64,000 nt of DNA from Paenarthrobacter nitroguajacolicus JCM 14115 (GTDB taxonomy: Bacteria > Actinomycetota > Actinomycetes > Actinomycetales > Micrococcaceae), in contig BBFS01000003.1 in NCBI GenBank assembly GCA_001313365.1, forward strand, positions 71,642 through 135,641, given 5' to 3'. The translations under genes were made by a program, and so were the position numbers. How positions within the stretch are numbered: the first letter of the stretch is position 1; each line of letters begins with the position of its first letter. Below the pieces are notes generated by a model. That model was not told the DNA's origin. It saw nothing but the letters and a program-made list of their open reading frames with translations, and did not search any database. This document shows, in pieces, positions 21,122 through 31,900 of the stretch.

Positions 21122-22483
21122 ATGAAAAGAACTCTTGGTGCCGTCGCTGCCGCCGCAGCCATCGCCATCTCCCTCGCCGCGTGCAGCGGCGGGTCCTCCA
21201 CCACCGCAGGTGAGGCCAAGGGCGACATCAACTACTGGCTGTGGGATGCCAATCAGCTCCCCCGCTTACCAGCAATGCGCGTCGGACTTCACCAAAATCA
21301 ACCCGGACATCAAAGTCAAAATCACCCAGCGCGGATACGGGGGGGACTACTGGACCACGCTGACTAACGGCTTTGTGGCCGGAAACGCCCCCGGACGTCT
21401 TCGCCAACCACCTGTCCAAGTACCCCCGAGTTCGCCGACAAGAAGCAACTCCTGGCCCTCGACGACGCCGTCAAGAAGGACGGCATTAAACTGGACGTCT
21501 ACAATGAGGGTCTCGCTGACCTATGGGTGGGCCAGGACGGCAAACGCTACGGGCTACCCAAGGACTGGGACACCGTAGCCATGTTCTACAACAAAGCCAT
21601 GACAGACGCAGCCGGGATCACCCCGGAACAAATGGCCAACCTCGATTGGAACCCCCAAGGACGGTGGCAGCTACGAAAAGGCCATCGCACACCTGACCCT
21701 GGACAAGAACGGCAAGCGCGGAGACGAAGCAGGGTTCGACAAGAACAACGTAGCCACTTACGGGCTCGGCCTGGAGAGCTCAGGTACCGGCCAGGGCCAG
21801 ACCCAGTGGAGCTTCCTCACCGGCACCACCGGGTGGACCCACACGGACAAGAACCCGTGGGGGCACCAAATTCAACTATGACGACCCCCCCGATTCCAGG
21901 AGACCATCAAGTGGTGGGCCGGCCTCGCAGACAAGGGCTACATGCCCAAGCTTGAAACCACCGTTGGCGCCAGCGTTTCTGATGCCTTCGGCGCCGGCAA
22001 GGCAGCCGTCAACACCCAAGGTTCCTGGATGATCGGCCAGTACACCAGCTACAAGGGCATTGAAACCGGAATCGCCCCCCACCCCCAAGGGACCTGACGG
22101 CAAGCGCGCCAGCATGTTCAACGGTCTGGCGGACTCCGTCTGGGCCGGCACCAAGAACCCGGCCGCATCCGTTAAGTGGGTGGAATACCTGGCCTCCAGC
22201 GCCTGCCAGGACGTTGTGGCCTCCAAAGCCGTCGTATTCCCCCGCCATCAAAACCTCCTCGGAGAAAGCTGCCGAAGCCTTCAAAGCCAAGGGCACCGAT
22301 GTCAGCGCCTTCACCACGCAAGTGACGGACGGAACGACATTCCTCTTCCCCCCCATCACCGAAAACGCGGCGAAGGTCGAAGGCCTCATGGGCCCCCCCG
22401 CCATGGACGCAGTGGTGTCCGGCAAGAAGGACGCGAACACCCTGAGCGAGACCAACGAAAAGGTAAACGCCCTCTTCAAGTAA
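21122..22483 (+). CDS. sugar ABC transporter extracellular solute-binding lipoprotein
   Basis: About 450 residues. Signal sequence with lipobox SLAACSGGSS. The mature part is a family 1 solute-binding protein: INYWLWDANQLPAYQQC, KITQRGYGDYWTTL, YGLPKDWDTVAMFYNKA, NTQGSWMIGQY. It ends SETNEKVNALFK. Frame breaks lie near 21268, 21340, 21390, 21655, 21860, 22076 and 22250. In context with the GH36 gene it most likely binds melibiose, raffinose or a related alpha-galactoside. Confidence 0.88.
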
Positions 22484-22492
22484 GCATCCGAC

Positions 22493-22531
22493 GAAGGAGG
22501 GGGCGGAACCTCTGAGCTCCGTCCCTCCTTC
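22493..22531 (+). terminator. hairpin after the binding-protein gene
   Basis: A stem of about 14 bp (GAAGGAGGG...CGGA / TCCG-TCCCTCCTTC) starts 10 bases after the stop codon. It may act as a partial terminator that sets a lower level for downstream genes. Confidence 0.55.
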
Positions 22532-22561
22532 CTTGACGACCACGCGGGACATCATCGGCGC

Positions 22562-22639
22562 ATGAACAACATGGAGTTCAGCACCGAAGAGCTGACGGCG
22601 ATTGACGAATTCGGCGTTGAATCCGACATCAACCTGTAG
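22562..22639 (+). pseudogene. C-terminal remnant of an aldo/keto reductase
   Basis: The short frame NMEFSTEELTAIDEFGVESD resembles the C-terminus of bacterial aldo/keto reductases (a LTxEELxAIDxL motif). No upstream catalytic domain exists, since the binding-protein gene ends 80 bp earlier. It is probably the scar of a deletion between the importer and the alpha-galactosidase gene. The 150 bp that follow hold nothing recognisable. Confidence 0.4.
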
Positions 22640-22803
22640 GCACGAAAGTAGCCTTCGACGTCGGCGGGCGGTTCAACATGGCCGCGCCGACATTGCCGGT
22701 TAACTATGGCACAACGGATATCTTGCCCAACGTCGCACGGACGGAATTGTCCCAACTGCGTTCACATCACGCCCTAAGTTCACCCTCATGAAAGGACATC
22801 ATC

Positions 22804-25012
22804 GTGGAACCCCCTCCACCTCCGATCCGCTGGCACCAGCTTGGTCATCAGCTTCGACAACCAAGAAGCCGAGGTCATCCACTGGGGGGCGCAGATCTCG
22901 GCGGCATCCTGCCGGACCTCGCTATCCTCACAGCGGCTATCCCGCCGTCGTCACTCGACGCCACCGTACGCACTGGCCTCCTGCCCCCCCAGGCATCAGC
23001 TGGCTGGCGTGGACGTCCCGCCCTCCGCGGCCACCGCATCGCCGACGGTGTCTCCGGCCTTGACTTCTCGCCCCGCCTCCGCGTCCTACGCGCTGACACC
23101 GACGGCACGGCCGCTTCGATCGTGCAGTCCGATCCCGACGCCGGCCTTACCGTATCCACCGCCCTGGTACTGCACGACGGCGGCCTGCTGGAACTCCGGC
23201 ACACCGTCACCAACGATGGCAGCACGCCTTACCAGCTCGACGAACTGGCGACCGTCCTGCCGGTGGCGCCGGACGCCGTCGAACTCCTTGACCTGACCGG
23301 GCGCTGGTGCCGGGAACGCCACCCGCAGCGCCGCCCCCCCATCCAGCAGGGCACCTGGGTCCGTACCGGCCGACACGGTCGAACCGGTCACGACTCCTCG
23401 CTGCTCTTCGCAGCCGGCACCGCCGGATTCGGCAACCGCCACGGAAAGGTCTGCGCCACCCACCTGCCTGGAGCGGCAATCACGAACAGTTCGCGGACAG
23501 CATCGGCGACGGCCGAACCATGATTGGCGGTTCTGAGCTCTTGGGACCTGCCGAGATCGTCCTAGCGCCGGGCGCGAGCTACACCACTCCGGCGCTCTTT
23601 GCTGCGTACTCGGACCGAGCCTTGACGGCATCACTGACGCGTTCTATGGCTGGTTCCGTTCACGGCCCCATCACGTCTTGCCGGCCGCTACCACCGGTCT
23701 GCCGGCGGGTAAGCCCCGCCCGGTGGTACTAAATGTTTGGGAAGCGGTCTACTTCGACCATGATCTGACCACCTTGATGGAGTTGGCCGAGTCCGCCGCG
23801 GAGCTTGGTGTTGAACGCTTTGTGCTCGACGACGGCTGGTTCCGCGGACGCCGTGACGACCGCGCCGGCCTGGGCGACTGGTACGTCGACGAATCACTCT
23901 GGCCCGACGGCCTCACGCCGCTGATCAATGCCGTGACGTCCCGGGGCATGGAGTTCGGCCTCTGGGTGGAACCGGAAATGGTCAACCTCGATTCCGATAT
24001 CGTCCGTGCGCACCCCCCCGAATGGATTGTTGGCCCTTCCGCCCAGAGCTACAAGGACGGCGGACGCCTGCCAATTGAATGGAGGCAACAGCACGTCATC
24101 GACCTCGTAAACCCGGCGGCGTGGCAGTACATCTACGATCGCATTGACGCCCTTCTGAGGGACAACAACATCAGCTACCTCAAGTGGGACCAGAACCGCG
24201 ACCTGCTGGAACATGGTCATGCCGGACGCTCATCCGTCCACGAACAGACCCTCGCCGCATATCGGCTGTTCGACGAACTCCGCAAGGCCCATCCCGGCGT
24301 CGAAATTGAGAGCTGCTCCTCAGGTGGCGCCCGCGTTGACCTCGGAATCCTGGAACGCACAGACCGCATTTGGGGGGCTCGGATTGCAACGACGCTTGGA
24401 GCGTCAGATCATCCAGCGCTGGACCGGCATGCTGGTTCCACCGGAGTTGGTTGGCGCGCACATTGGACCCACCACGTCACACACCACCGCGCGCACGCAC
24501 AACCTGTCCTTCCGGGCCATCACTGCCCTGTTCGGGCACTTCGGCATGGAATGGGACGTCCGCTCCGTCACCGGGGGGGCGGAGCGTGAGGAACTCAAAC
24601 GCTTCATCGGGCTCTACAAGGAACACCGCGGTCTTATCCACAGTGGACGAATGGTGCGCGCCGATGTACCGGACGAGTCGCTGATGCTGCACGGCGTAGT
24701 GGCCCCCCAGCGGCACCGCCGAGGGCACGACGGCGGGGGCTCTTCGCCTTGGTCAGCGCGCGCACGGCGGCCGCTGAACAGCCAGGCCGGATCTCCGTCC
24801 CGGGGTTGGAGCTGACCCGGAAGTACCGCGTGGAGGCCATCTTCCCGGCCTCTGGTGACGCGGACTATTCGCATACGTTTACCCAGGTCCGGCCTCCGGC
24901 ATGGCTAGCGGAAGGCGCGGTTGCAAACGGGCTGTTCCTGGCCGAGGTTGGGTTACCTATGCCCGCCCTCAACCCGGAACACGCACTGCTGCTCGAAGTA
25001 ACCGCACTGTAA
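22804..25012 (+). CDS. alpha-galactosidase, GH36
   Basis: About 720 residues. Domains: N-terminal beta-sandwich, catalytic TIM barrel from about residue 300, C-terminal sheet. Key motifs are LNVWEAVYFDHD, FVLDDGWF, GLWVEPEMVN, the nucleophile in YLKWDQNRDL, CSSGGARVDLG and the acid/base in SDCNDALER (restored after a G run at 24373). GTG 22804 follows AAAGGAC. Reading the next C run as four bases gives VEPLHLRSAGTSLVISFDN. It hydrolyses terminal alpha-galactosides such as melibiose; no signal peptide is seen, so it acts in the cytosol on imported sugar. Confidence 0.9.
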
Positions 25013-25289
25013 ACAGCGCACAGGGGCGGCCCCCCGCCGTTTCCACCGCTCTTGGCGGAGGTGGAATCGGCGGGGCAGTCCCGTGAGTCAACTAGGTGGA
25101 CAACCTCACTACACCCGAAAGCACGCGGCCGACTGTGGCCGCCGAACTCTCACCTCGGAATCACCCTGCACATGTAGAGCGCTTCCAGATCCGCGTCATG
25201 TCGCTACGGCCACTCACACGCATGAGTAGATGAAGGCCCAAGGAGGGAAGAGCCAATGGCCGCAAGCAGCCGCGATAAAGAAGACTTAG
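25013..25289. other. non-coding stretch at the left edge of the accessory island
   Basis: No supported gene. A GC-rich stretch with GGCGG/CCGCC complementarity just after the alpha-galactosidase stop (about 25025-25045) could terminate that operon. Composition then becomes irregular toward the palindrome at 25290. Confidence 0.4.
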
Positions 25290-25308
25290 GTGTGGACAAT
25301 GTCCACAC
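25290..25308. repeat. 19-bp palindrome GTGTGGACAATGTCCACAC, copy 1
   Basis: A perfect 9-bp inverted repeat around one central base. An identical-arm copy is at 25792-25810. The two bracket the dispersed repeat and the tRNA fragment. They may be recombinase or regulator sites. Confidence 0.7.
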
Positions 25309-25399
25309 CCCCCCCTTTGGCCGGACAAAGCATCGACAATGCAGGCTTCACGACGTCATCCGCGAGCCAAAAACCAAGAACTTTGACGACGAACCTAGA

Positions 25400-25650
25400 A
25401 GTCATGTCGCGCTCAGTCCCCCCCCTCCCCCCCATGAAGAGGTGTAGGACAACCACGACCTACCCGACGAACCAAGAGAGGCACACATAGCCCCCCCAGT
25501 ACAGAGCCAGCGGAGGGCCGACCAGCCACGACCCTGAACCCGCTCCCCCCCACAACCAAACAGGCGACCCGCGGCGCCAGGCACACCCCCCCGCGGCCAG
25601 TGTCAGAGGAACCTGACCACCCAAAATGTACACACGTTGAAGCAAAAACC
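25400..25650. repeat. dispersed ~250-bp repeat, copy 1
   Basis: Shares long blocks (for example CATGTCG-GCTCAGT, GACGAACCAAG-GAGG, ACATAGCCCCCCCAGT, CCCTGAACCCGCTCCCCCC and GTT-AAGCAAAA) in the same order and strand with 59740-59972. No coding capacity is conserved. It marks a duplicated boundary of the accessory region. Confidence 0.75.
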
Positions 25651-25668
25651 CCCTCTAACGAGGGGGGG
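25644..25668 (-). terminator. tRNA-type terminator hairpin
   Basis: On the minus strand, CCCCCTC-GTTA-GAGGGGG followed by TTTTT, directly after the tRNA 3'-end fragment. A tRNA end followed by such a hairpin is a typical gene end carried along in an attachment site. Confidence 0.65.
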
Positions 25669-25673
25669 TCTGC

Positions 25674-25696
25674 TGTGCCCGAGGTGGGACTCGAAC
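25674..25696 (-). tRNA. tRNA 3'-end fragment (T-loop, T-stem and acceptor strand only)
   Basis: On the minus strand the segment GTTCGAGTCCCAC-CTCGGGC-A matches the T-loop, 3' T-stem and 3' acceptor of a tRNA with acceptor GCCCGAG (tRNA-Leu-like). The bases before the T-loop do not pair with it, so the 5' three quarters of the gene are absent. This is the usual remnant at an integrase attachment site. Confidence 0.6.
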
Positions 25697-25791
25697 GGGA
25701 TTCCGGACATTGAAAACACTGGGAAGTGGCGGAAACATGCGGAATCCGGGCAAGTCCGGGGGGGGCTGTACGAGCCAGTTCGAAGCGGGAA

Positions 25792-25810
25792 GTGTGGACA
25801 TTGTCCACAC
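25792..25810. repeat. 19-bp palindrome GTGTGGACATTGTCCACAC, copy 2
   Basis: Same 9-bp arms as the copy at 25290-25308, with central T instead of A. It lies about 630 bp before the defence operon. Confidence 0.7.
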
Positions 25811-26444
25811 TTGTATTTGCCTGAATCGAGGAGACATCGACGCGTTCCAGCAAGACCCACCGCGGGCGCCACAAGCCGCAGAGCGGCCGCACGGCAAACC
25901 GAAACCGGAGCAGAGCTACCCAGACCTAGACAGTAAGCCTTCATCGCATTTCATCCTTTCGGTTTTCCATGCGCGAACCAATCCGAAGCTACATGTCTCA
26001 CGGCGACAGAAACACGGCATTCTCGGTTCTCCATTAGCAGAAGGGGGAAGGTCGTGATTGCAGACCAGGCGGACAGCACACCTCCCCCCCCTTAACGTCG
26101 TCAGTGGAACTGCAGCGGCCAGACTGGGACAGCAACTGCGAAGGGTTTCGTCACGACGGTCGTAGCATGCCACAGCCCACGCCAACGGGCGAAACATCTT
26201 GATGAAGTCTTGAGCAAGTCCTGCGAGGCCATTGAGAAAATGCTGTAACGATGAATAAATCACAAGCATGTAATACAGCATGTTGTGCCTCTCGGTAACA
26301 TCTACTACTACATGTAGTATCAAGATTGACCACACCGCGATGGGGCGGGAAGGGGCACTTTGCCCCCCCAGGGCGAAGCAATCGCTCGAGTGCCTCATCG
26401 CCGCTGAGGGTTCTAGGATCCTTTAGGCGAGGACGGTTCCATCA
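25811..26444. other. leader region of the defence operon
   Basis: No supported gene. It contains an AT-richer patch (26220-26330) with a perfect 14-bp palindrome, TACTACATGTAGTA (26306-26319), about 125 bp before the CD-NTase start. This is the likely promoter/operator region. Confidence 0.45.
26306..26319. promoter_or_regulatory. candidate operator TACTACATGTAGTA upstream of the CBASS-like operon
   Basis: A perfect 14-bp palindrome in the AT-rich leader. No linked regulator gene is present, so a host factor would have to bind it. Confidence 0.4.
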
Positions 26445-27519
26445 GTGCTCACAGTCGTAGCAACTCAAACGCTTGAATACTCCCTGAACGCAGCGAGGGT
26501 CCGAATACAAGTTTCAGCCGAAGAACTTGAAGAGGCACGTCAGCGCCGAAACGCTATCGCCGTCGCACTTGGCGCAGAGTTCGCTGGAAGCCGCATCTAT
26601 GTCAACGGTAGCATCGCACATGGCGACGCCCTGACCCCCCCCTTAACCGATGTCGACCTTGGTGTTGTGGTGCCAGACCCGGATAATAAATACGGCCCCC
26701 CCGGGCTCAAAGGTCCGGACGACCTTAAGCAGAGGCTGCAAATGCCATCCGCTCCGGGCTGAAGGACAAGTACGGAGACCTGGCCGTCGAAGTCGAGGGC
26801 AGAAAACGATCCATCCTCATCAGGTTTCGGGACCCTGTCGCAAAAGGCTTGCCGGACTTCACAGCCGATGTGATTGTCGCGGTGGACAACCCGGACTCGC
26901 TGGGACTCTACATACCTCGACACGATACGTGGGATCGGTCTCACCCCCCCGAACTTCACACTGAGCTGATTCGCGATGCAAATGAATCGTCAGGAATTGC
27001 ATACGCCCGAGTCGTTCGTCTGGTAAAGCATTGGAATCGAACCCACGACAAGCCTCTCTGCTCGTGGAACATTAAGGCCTTGGCGCTGACTTCTGTAGCC
27101 GAACCGACGACCATGATCGCCGGAATACGTGCATGGCTCGAGCACGCCGTCGATCAACTATCCAAGGGAGAAACTCCAGATCCTGCCCGGGTGGCACTGC
27201 ACCCCCCCATCCGGACCAACAAACCGCGGACCGAGGTTGTCCGTTCTTTGCGAAAGGCCCTCGAAAGCATTGATCTCGCAGTTTCTCTGGAACGGGACGG
27301 CTACCCTACGCTTGCCCTCGACGAGCTTGCCAAGCTCTTCAAGGATGAAGAAATGCTTCCCCCCGGCCAAACCAGAGGCTTGTTCTTGAGGAAGAAGCCC
27401 GCCGGGTTGCTGCCAACAAGGCCGAAGACAGCAAAGCATACGGTGCCCCGGCCCTGGTTACGGGAACCGGAGCCGCCACCAACCGCAGTCGGATTAACGT
27501 TCGTTCATGGCGTCCCTAA
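26445..27519 (+). CDS. CBASS CD-NTase (cyclic oligonucleotide synthase)
   Basis: About 355 residues. The nucleotidyltransferase core shows GSIAHGDALTPLTDVDLGVVV (GS...DxD, near residues 52-70) and a third acidic strand in PDFTADVIVAVD near residue 145. A helical OAS1-like C-terminal domain follows (ESSGIAYARVVRLVKHW...). The C-terminal tail is flexible and basic, ending NRSRINVRSWRP, as expected of a substrate for the neighbouring conjugation-like protein. GTG 26445 start. Frame breaks lie near 26635, 26698, 26745 and 27360. It would make a cyclic nucleotide alarm signal on phage infection. The ATG of the E2-like gene overlaps its end. Confidence 0.82.
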
Positions 27520-28049
27520 GTAGCAACAGAACGCCGTCGCCCTCAGCCATCCCTGCAACGCTCGACACGAGACTCAAGCCGGCAATCAACTCGCCGTTCC
27601 GACTTGGTACGGCAACTCTGCAGCGTGGAGAATTCCATTTCAGAAAGACGCAAAAAGGCGATTCGGGCGGGCTCTGACAGTTCAGCTCGAGCATGGCGTC
27701 TTGACCTACCTCCACGAAGGGTTAGACGTAAGAGGACGAGAATCACGGTACCGATGGTGGTCAAATTCGAGGCCCGGCCTCGATACGATACCTACGGACT
27801 AATGCCCGATGATTATCCTCGAGTGTACGCGGATCCGAAGGAACTCTCTCCGCATCGCATGCCAGATGGAAGCCTTTGTCTTTTCTACCCGGGCGACCCC
27901 ATCGATCGTCGGTGGACTGCCAAGCGAGGTCTCTTGTCACTTCTGGAGCTGGCTGTGGACCACGTATCTTCGAAACCTACTGGCGACACACGGGCGGCCT
28001 AGCCGGTGGCCACTGGCTTGGCCCTGAAGCTGCCCACGGAATTCATTGA
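27507..28049 (+). CDS. E2-like protein of a type II-short CBASS
   Basis: About 180 residues. The core reads YDTYGLMPDDYPRVYADP, then HRMPDGSLCLFYPGDP, which has the HxxPDGSLCL pattern around the catalytic cysteine of bacterial E2-like proteins, then RRWTAKRGLLSLLELAVDH. Restoring one base near 27970 gives a C-terminus TYWRHTGGLAGGHWLGPEAAHG, which fits the family. The N-terminal third (27507-27700) is poorly resolved owing to a break near 27680. In type II-short CBASS an E2 without E1 is encoded next to the CD-NTase and primes it. No E1 or JAB gene is present here. Confidence 0.72.
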
Positions 28050-28058
28050 AAGGTCAGC

Positions 28059-28632
28059 ATGACAAGAGTTCCCTATTCTGTATTGCCCTCGCCCGTACAG
28101 ACCTCATCGGGGGGGGCCATGGAATCAATAACGTGGGATGGAACCGCTACGCTGATAGCCGGTGTCCTGGCAGCAGGAATAGCCATTCTGGGATACAGCT
28201 TTCAACAGAAATTGGCACGACGCGAGCGGCTTGCCAGCATCTACAGCGAAGCTCTTCGGGCCGTCGAAGACTACCTCGAAGCGCCATACCTATTGCGTAG
28301 ACGCGACGGTTCCCATAGCACCCGGACCGCTTTGACCAAGCACGTCAGTGAAATTCAGTCACGGATCGCATACTACTCAGCGCTGATCCAGATACATGGG
28401 CCGAAAAGGGTCAGCGCTGCCTACGGAAAGCTAGTAAAGGCCGCTCGCTCAGAGGCGGGGGCCTCAAATGTCAGCGGCATGGAAAGAAAAACCTACAAAA
28501 CGGGATCGCGATGTTCCTCTCCTTAATCGATTCTCTAGGGAATGGAGCGATCTTGAACGTGGCAACTTTGTACGGTCGATTCGGGGGGCGACGCCGGTAG
28601 TTCGGGACGCGACACATGGCCTCCAGTTCTAA
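28059..28632 (+). CDS. single-span membrane protein, probable CBASS effector
   Basis: About 170-190 residues. One clear transmembrane helix (TLIAGVLAAGIAILGYSF) lies near the N-terminus, followed by a long charged, helical cytoplasmic part (QQKLARRERLASIYSEALRAVEDYL, then ISRIAYYSALIQIHG-like helices) and a basic tail ending DATHGLQF. The start is ATG 28059 or, after the G run at 28110, the in-frame ATG near 28120. Third gene in the operon, 9 bp after the E2-like gene. By position it is the effector: ligand binding by the cytoplasmic part could trigger membrane damage. It does not resemble the 4-TM or beta-barrel CBASS effectors I know. Confidence 0.6.
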
Positions 28633-28987
28633 GACTTTCGACCCGTATTTGGCGAAATAGACCTCTTTTCCGGGGCCCAGGCTGCGAGGTCGAGTTCATC
28701 CTCAGTGATGTCCTCCGGATCTCCTGCCAGGTTAGGTACTCTAAGCGCAGCATGTCGGCGGTGTGGGGGGGCCTTGGTCTTATTTGCCTTTGGAGGCTGT
28801 TCGGAATCTGTCGGTTCTAGGAAAGTGTTTGGGAAACAGAAATGCCTCGCATCGATTAACAGATCGCCTTGGGTAACTCGTTGTATCGGTCGAGCTGGCT
28901 AACGAGGAGCATCTGGTCTGTTGGAACTACATAATTATGGAAGACAGGAATCTGCTGTTTGCTTACGATACTTAGACAGGAGTCGAG
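28633..28987. other. gap between CBASS-like operon and STAND gene
   Basis: No well supported gene. A short plus-strand frame near 28760-28900 (ALVLFAFGGCSESVGS) looks like a lipobox but has no good start. The AT-richer 28820-28985 segment is probably the promoter of the next gene, with AGGAG just before ATG 28988. Confidence 0.4.
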
Positions 28988-31900
28988 ATGAGCCCACGTC
29001 CGGGCGGCGAAGCGACAAGATCGGAAATCGCTATGAGGGCTCCTGGACAGTGGCCCGACTTCTCGAAGTCCTAGGCGGCCAAGCCGAATGGGTAAGGATT
29101 GAACCGCTGGGCGATGCTGGTAAGGGCGTGGAGTTCCTACTCAAGCGTCATAACGGCACCGTTGAGGCCCACCAAGTCAAACGCCAATCTGGCGACGCTA
29201 ACGAGTGGAACGTCGGAATGCTGTCGCGACTCGACATTTGGGCTTCGGCCAAACGCCACGTCGACGCCGGCCGGGAGTACCATTTCGTCTCCATGGTGCC
29301 CTTCCGGGCGCTGCAAGAATTGTCGGGGGGGCGGGCTCAGAACTCGAATGACCTGGACTCGTTCCTTCTGGGTTCTCTCCCCCGCCGACTGGACGCCCTC
29401 TTTTCTCAAATAGTCAATATCTTCGGCGAGCAACTCGCCGCTTATCAGGTTCTCCGCGGTCTTCATGTTCGACTTGTAGATGAGTCTGAACTGAGGAGCA
29501 GCAATGCGGTAATTGCTGAATTGCTGCTGCAGGGCGGAACGGGAAGTCAGACCCGAGCGGCACTAGGAGAGATTATCGATGACAGCTTCGACGTTGTACT
29601 CACGCCGCAGCACATCCTGGGCGGCTTGCAGTCCTACGGGGGGTCCAGCGGCGACTAGCATTTAGCAGGCAAGCGCTTGGGGGGGAGCGGGTGAAATCGC
29701 ACTCAACTGCATGGTCTGCTCGGGTAGAGCAGCAGTTGATGCATCCCGTCATTCGCCGAAGCGAGGCTGGTCAATTGAGGGCAATGATTGCGGCAGTCGA
29801 ACGCGTTCATTTCCTTGTTGCTGCAGCCGGGGGTGGAAAGACGGCAGTTCTCCAGCAAGCCCTCGTTGGTCTACAGAATGACGGGATCCCCCCCACGCTG
29901 GTGATCCGATTGGACCGTTACGGACCCCTCGCATCGACCAGCGACCTGGGCAGACAACTCGACCTCGATGTCTCCCCCCGCAACAGCCCTGGCGGCTGCT
30001 GCTGACGGTCAACCCGCAATCTTGGTGGTCGACCAACTCGATGCCGTCAGTCTAGTTTCCGGGCGCTACCCGAAAATTTTGATGTGGTTGCAGATCTCGT
30101 CAGCGAAGCGGCAGCCGTTCCAGGCCTGCACGTCGTTCTGGCGTGCCGCCAATTTGATCTTGATAACGACCACCGAATCCGCAACCTAAGAGACCATCTT
30201 GAGGCCACAGTCCTCAACGTGGATCCTCTTTCGGATCCACAGGTATCGGCGGCCGTAAACTCGCTCGGCCTGCCAGCCAAAGACCTAACTCAGCGTCAGA
30301 TGGAAATTCTCCGCCTGCCACTGCACCTGACCTTGTTGTCGTCAGTTGCACACGAGATCAATGCGCTCAACTTCGCCAACAGCCAGAGCCTCTTTGATGC
30401 ATTTTGGGAGCACAAACGTCAGGCGGCACGTCGCCGTCGCGAAGGCGTTCGGTTCGCACAGGTCGTCGGACGCCTATCCGAAGTAATTAGCGACCGCCAA
30501 GAACTGGCGGTCCCTATCAGCGTGCTGGATATCGAGGATCTGTCTGAAGATGCCGCGATCCTAGTATCCGAGCAATTTTTGGTTCGCGACGGAGCGAAAG
30601 TCGCGTTCTTCCACGAGGCCCTGTTTGACTATGCATTCGCCAGGCAATGGATCAACCGGGGCCAGACGATTGAGGTATTCCTTACAGCCGGGGAGCAGGA
30701 GCTCTTCCGACGCGGCCAGGTGCGCCAGATCATGGCGCACCTCCGGGCTGTTGACCCGACACGCTTTGTCGACGAAGTCCGATCTCTTCTAACAAGCAAC
30801 GGGATTCGCTTTCACATAAAGGATGCATCTCTGGCTGTACTCGGCCACCTTCACGCACCGACAGAAGCGGAAGCCGAGATGCTGGTAGAAGTGGTGGATG
30901 CGGCCCCCCCACTTGTACTATCGAGGATATGGCCACGGCTGAACCCTCAAGAGTGGTTCGAGCGCATGGATCGCGATGGATATATTGCTAGATGGCTTAG
31001 CGCCGAGGGAGAAGTCCAAGAACGCGCCCTGTATCTAATGTCTGGTGTGGCCAAAACGGCACCCCATCGGTTGGCAGAACTCTTGGCAGGGCAGGCCCAC
31101 TCCACCTCGTACGCCGTGTGCATTCGCAGCGTTGCGCGCTTTGCTGACCTTGGAGCCAGCCGTCCATTGTTTGAACTCGTCGTCGACGCCGTCAAGCGAA
31201 AGTACTTTGACGGCCACGAAAACTCTCTGTGGCTAACTCTCTTTCAACTACCAAAGCAGCACCCTGAATGGGCAGTGGAAGTCCTTACCGCTTTTCTCGT
31301 TGAGCGCCTGGATCCATGCCCTTAACTCGAACAACCAAGTTGCAGCGCTAAAGGGCAGTGACTACCACGCTGCTGAATTTGCCCGGACCGCGGCCACAGG
31401 GGCACCCCCCCGCGCCTACTGTGAGGGAATAATCCCATACCTCCTTCGTGTAATGAAAGCCACGTCCCACGACCCCCCAAAAGTGACGAGCCCATAAGAG
31501 ATCACCACTTTTCATACCGTTTCCCCCCCGTTTCTACACCAGACAGAGATCTGGAGAGTGTGCTTTTCACCGGAGCAGCAGATGCCTTACGCATGCTCGC
31601 TGGCAGTAGCCCCCCACAGAGATACTGCCAATGCTTGAGCAGCTAGCGCTGGATCCACACGACAGCGCCCAATGGCTTCTGTACCAGGCGATCGCTGAAA
31701 ATGGGGGGGAGGCCTATTCCGGTTGGGCAGCGGAGCTGCTGCTAGAGGGCCGTCACAGGCTTCTTAGCGGATACGCATCGAACGGCGTTTGGGCGACACG
31801 GGAAGTATTGGAAGCAATTGGTGATCATCTTACTGACATGCAGTTCAAACGGATTGAGGAGGAAATCCGCGATCTCACCTTCTCCTGGGAGAGACGCCAA

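Noticed and set aside
25400..25950. Several minus-strand open frames of 60-160 residues in this stretch
   Set aside because: Low-complexity, Ser/Pro/Gly/Trp-rich translations with no family resemblance and no consistent Shine-Dalgarno. The DNA is better explained as a non-coding repeat plus tRNA fragment.
27604..28002. Treating the E2-like gene as a short hypothetical starting near 27604
   Set aside because: The conserved C-terminal TYWRHTGG...GPEAAHG block lies in another frame downstream, and a better-placed ATG overlaps the CD-NTase end; the short frame is a product of indels.
28705..28902. Possible small lipoprotein with FAFGGCSES lipobox
   Set aside because: Start is unsupported, frame is broken by a G run, and nothing after the supposed lipobox resembles a protein family.
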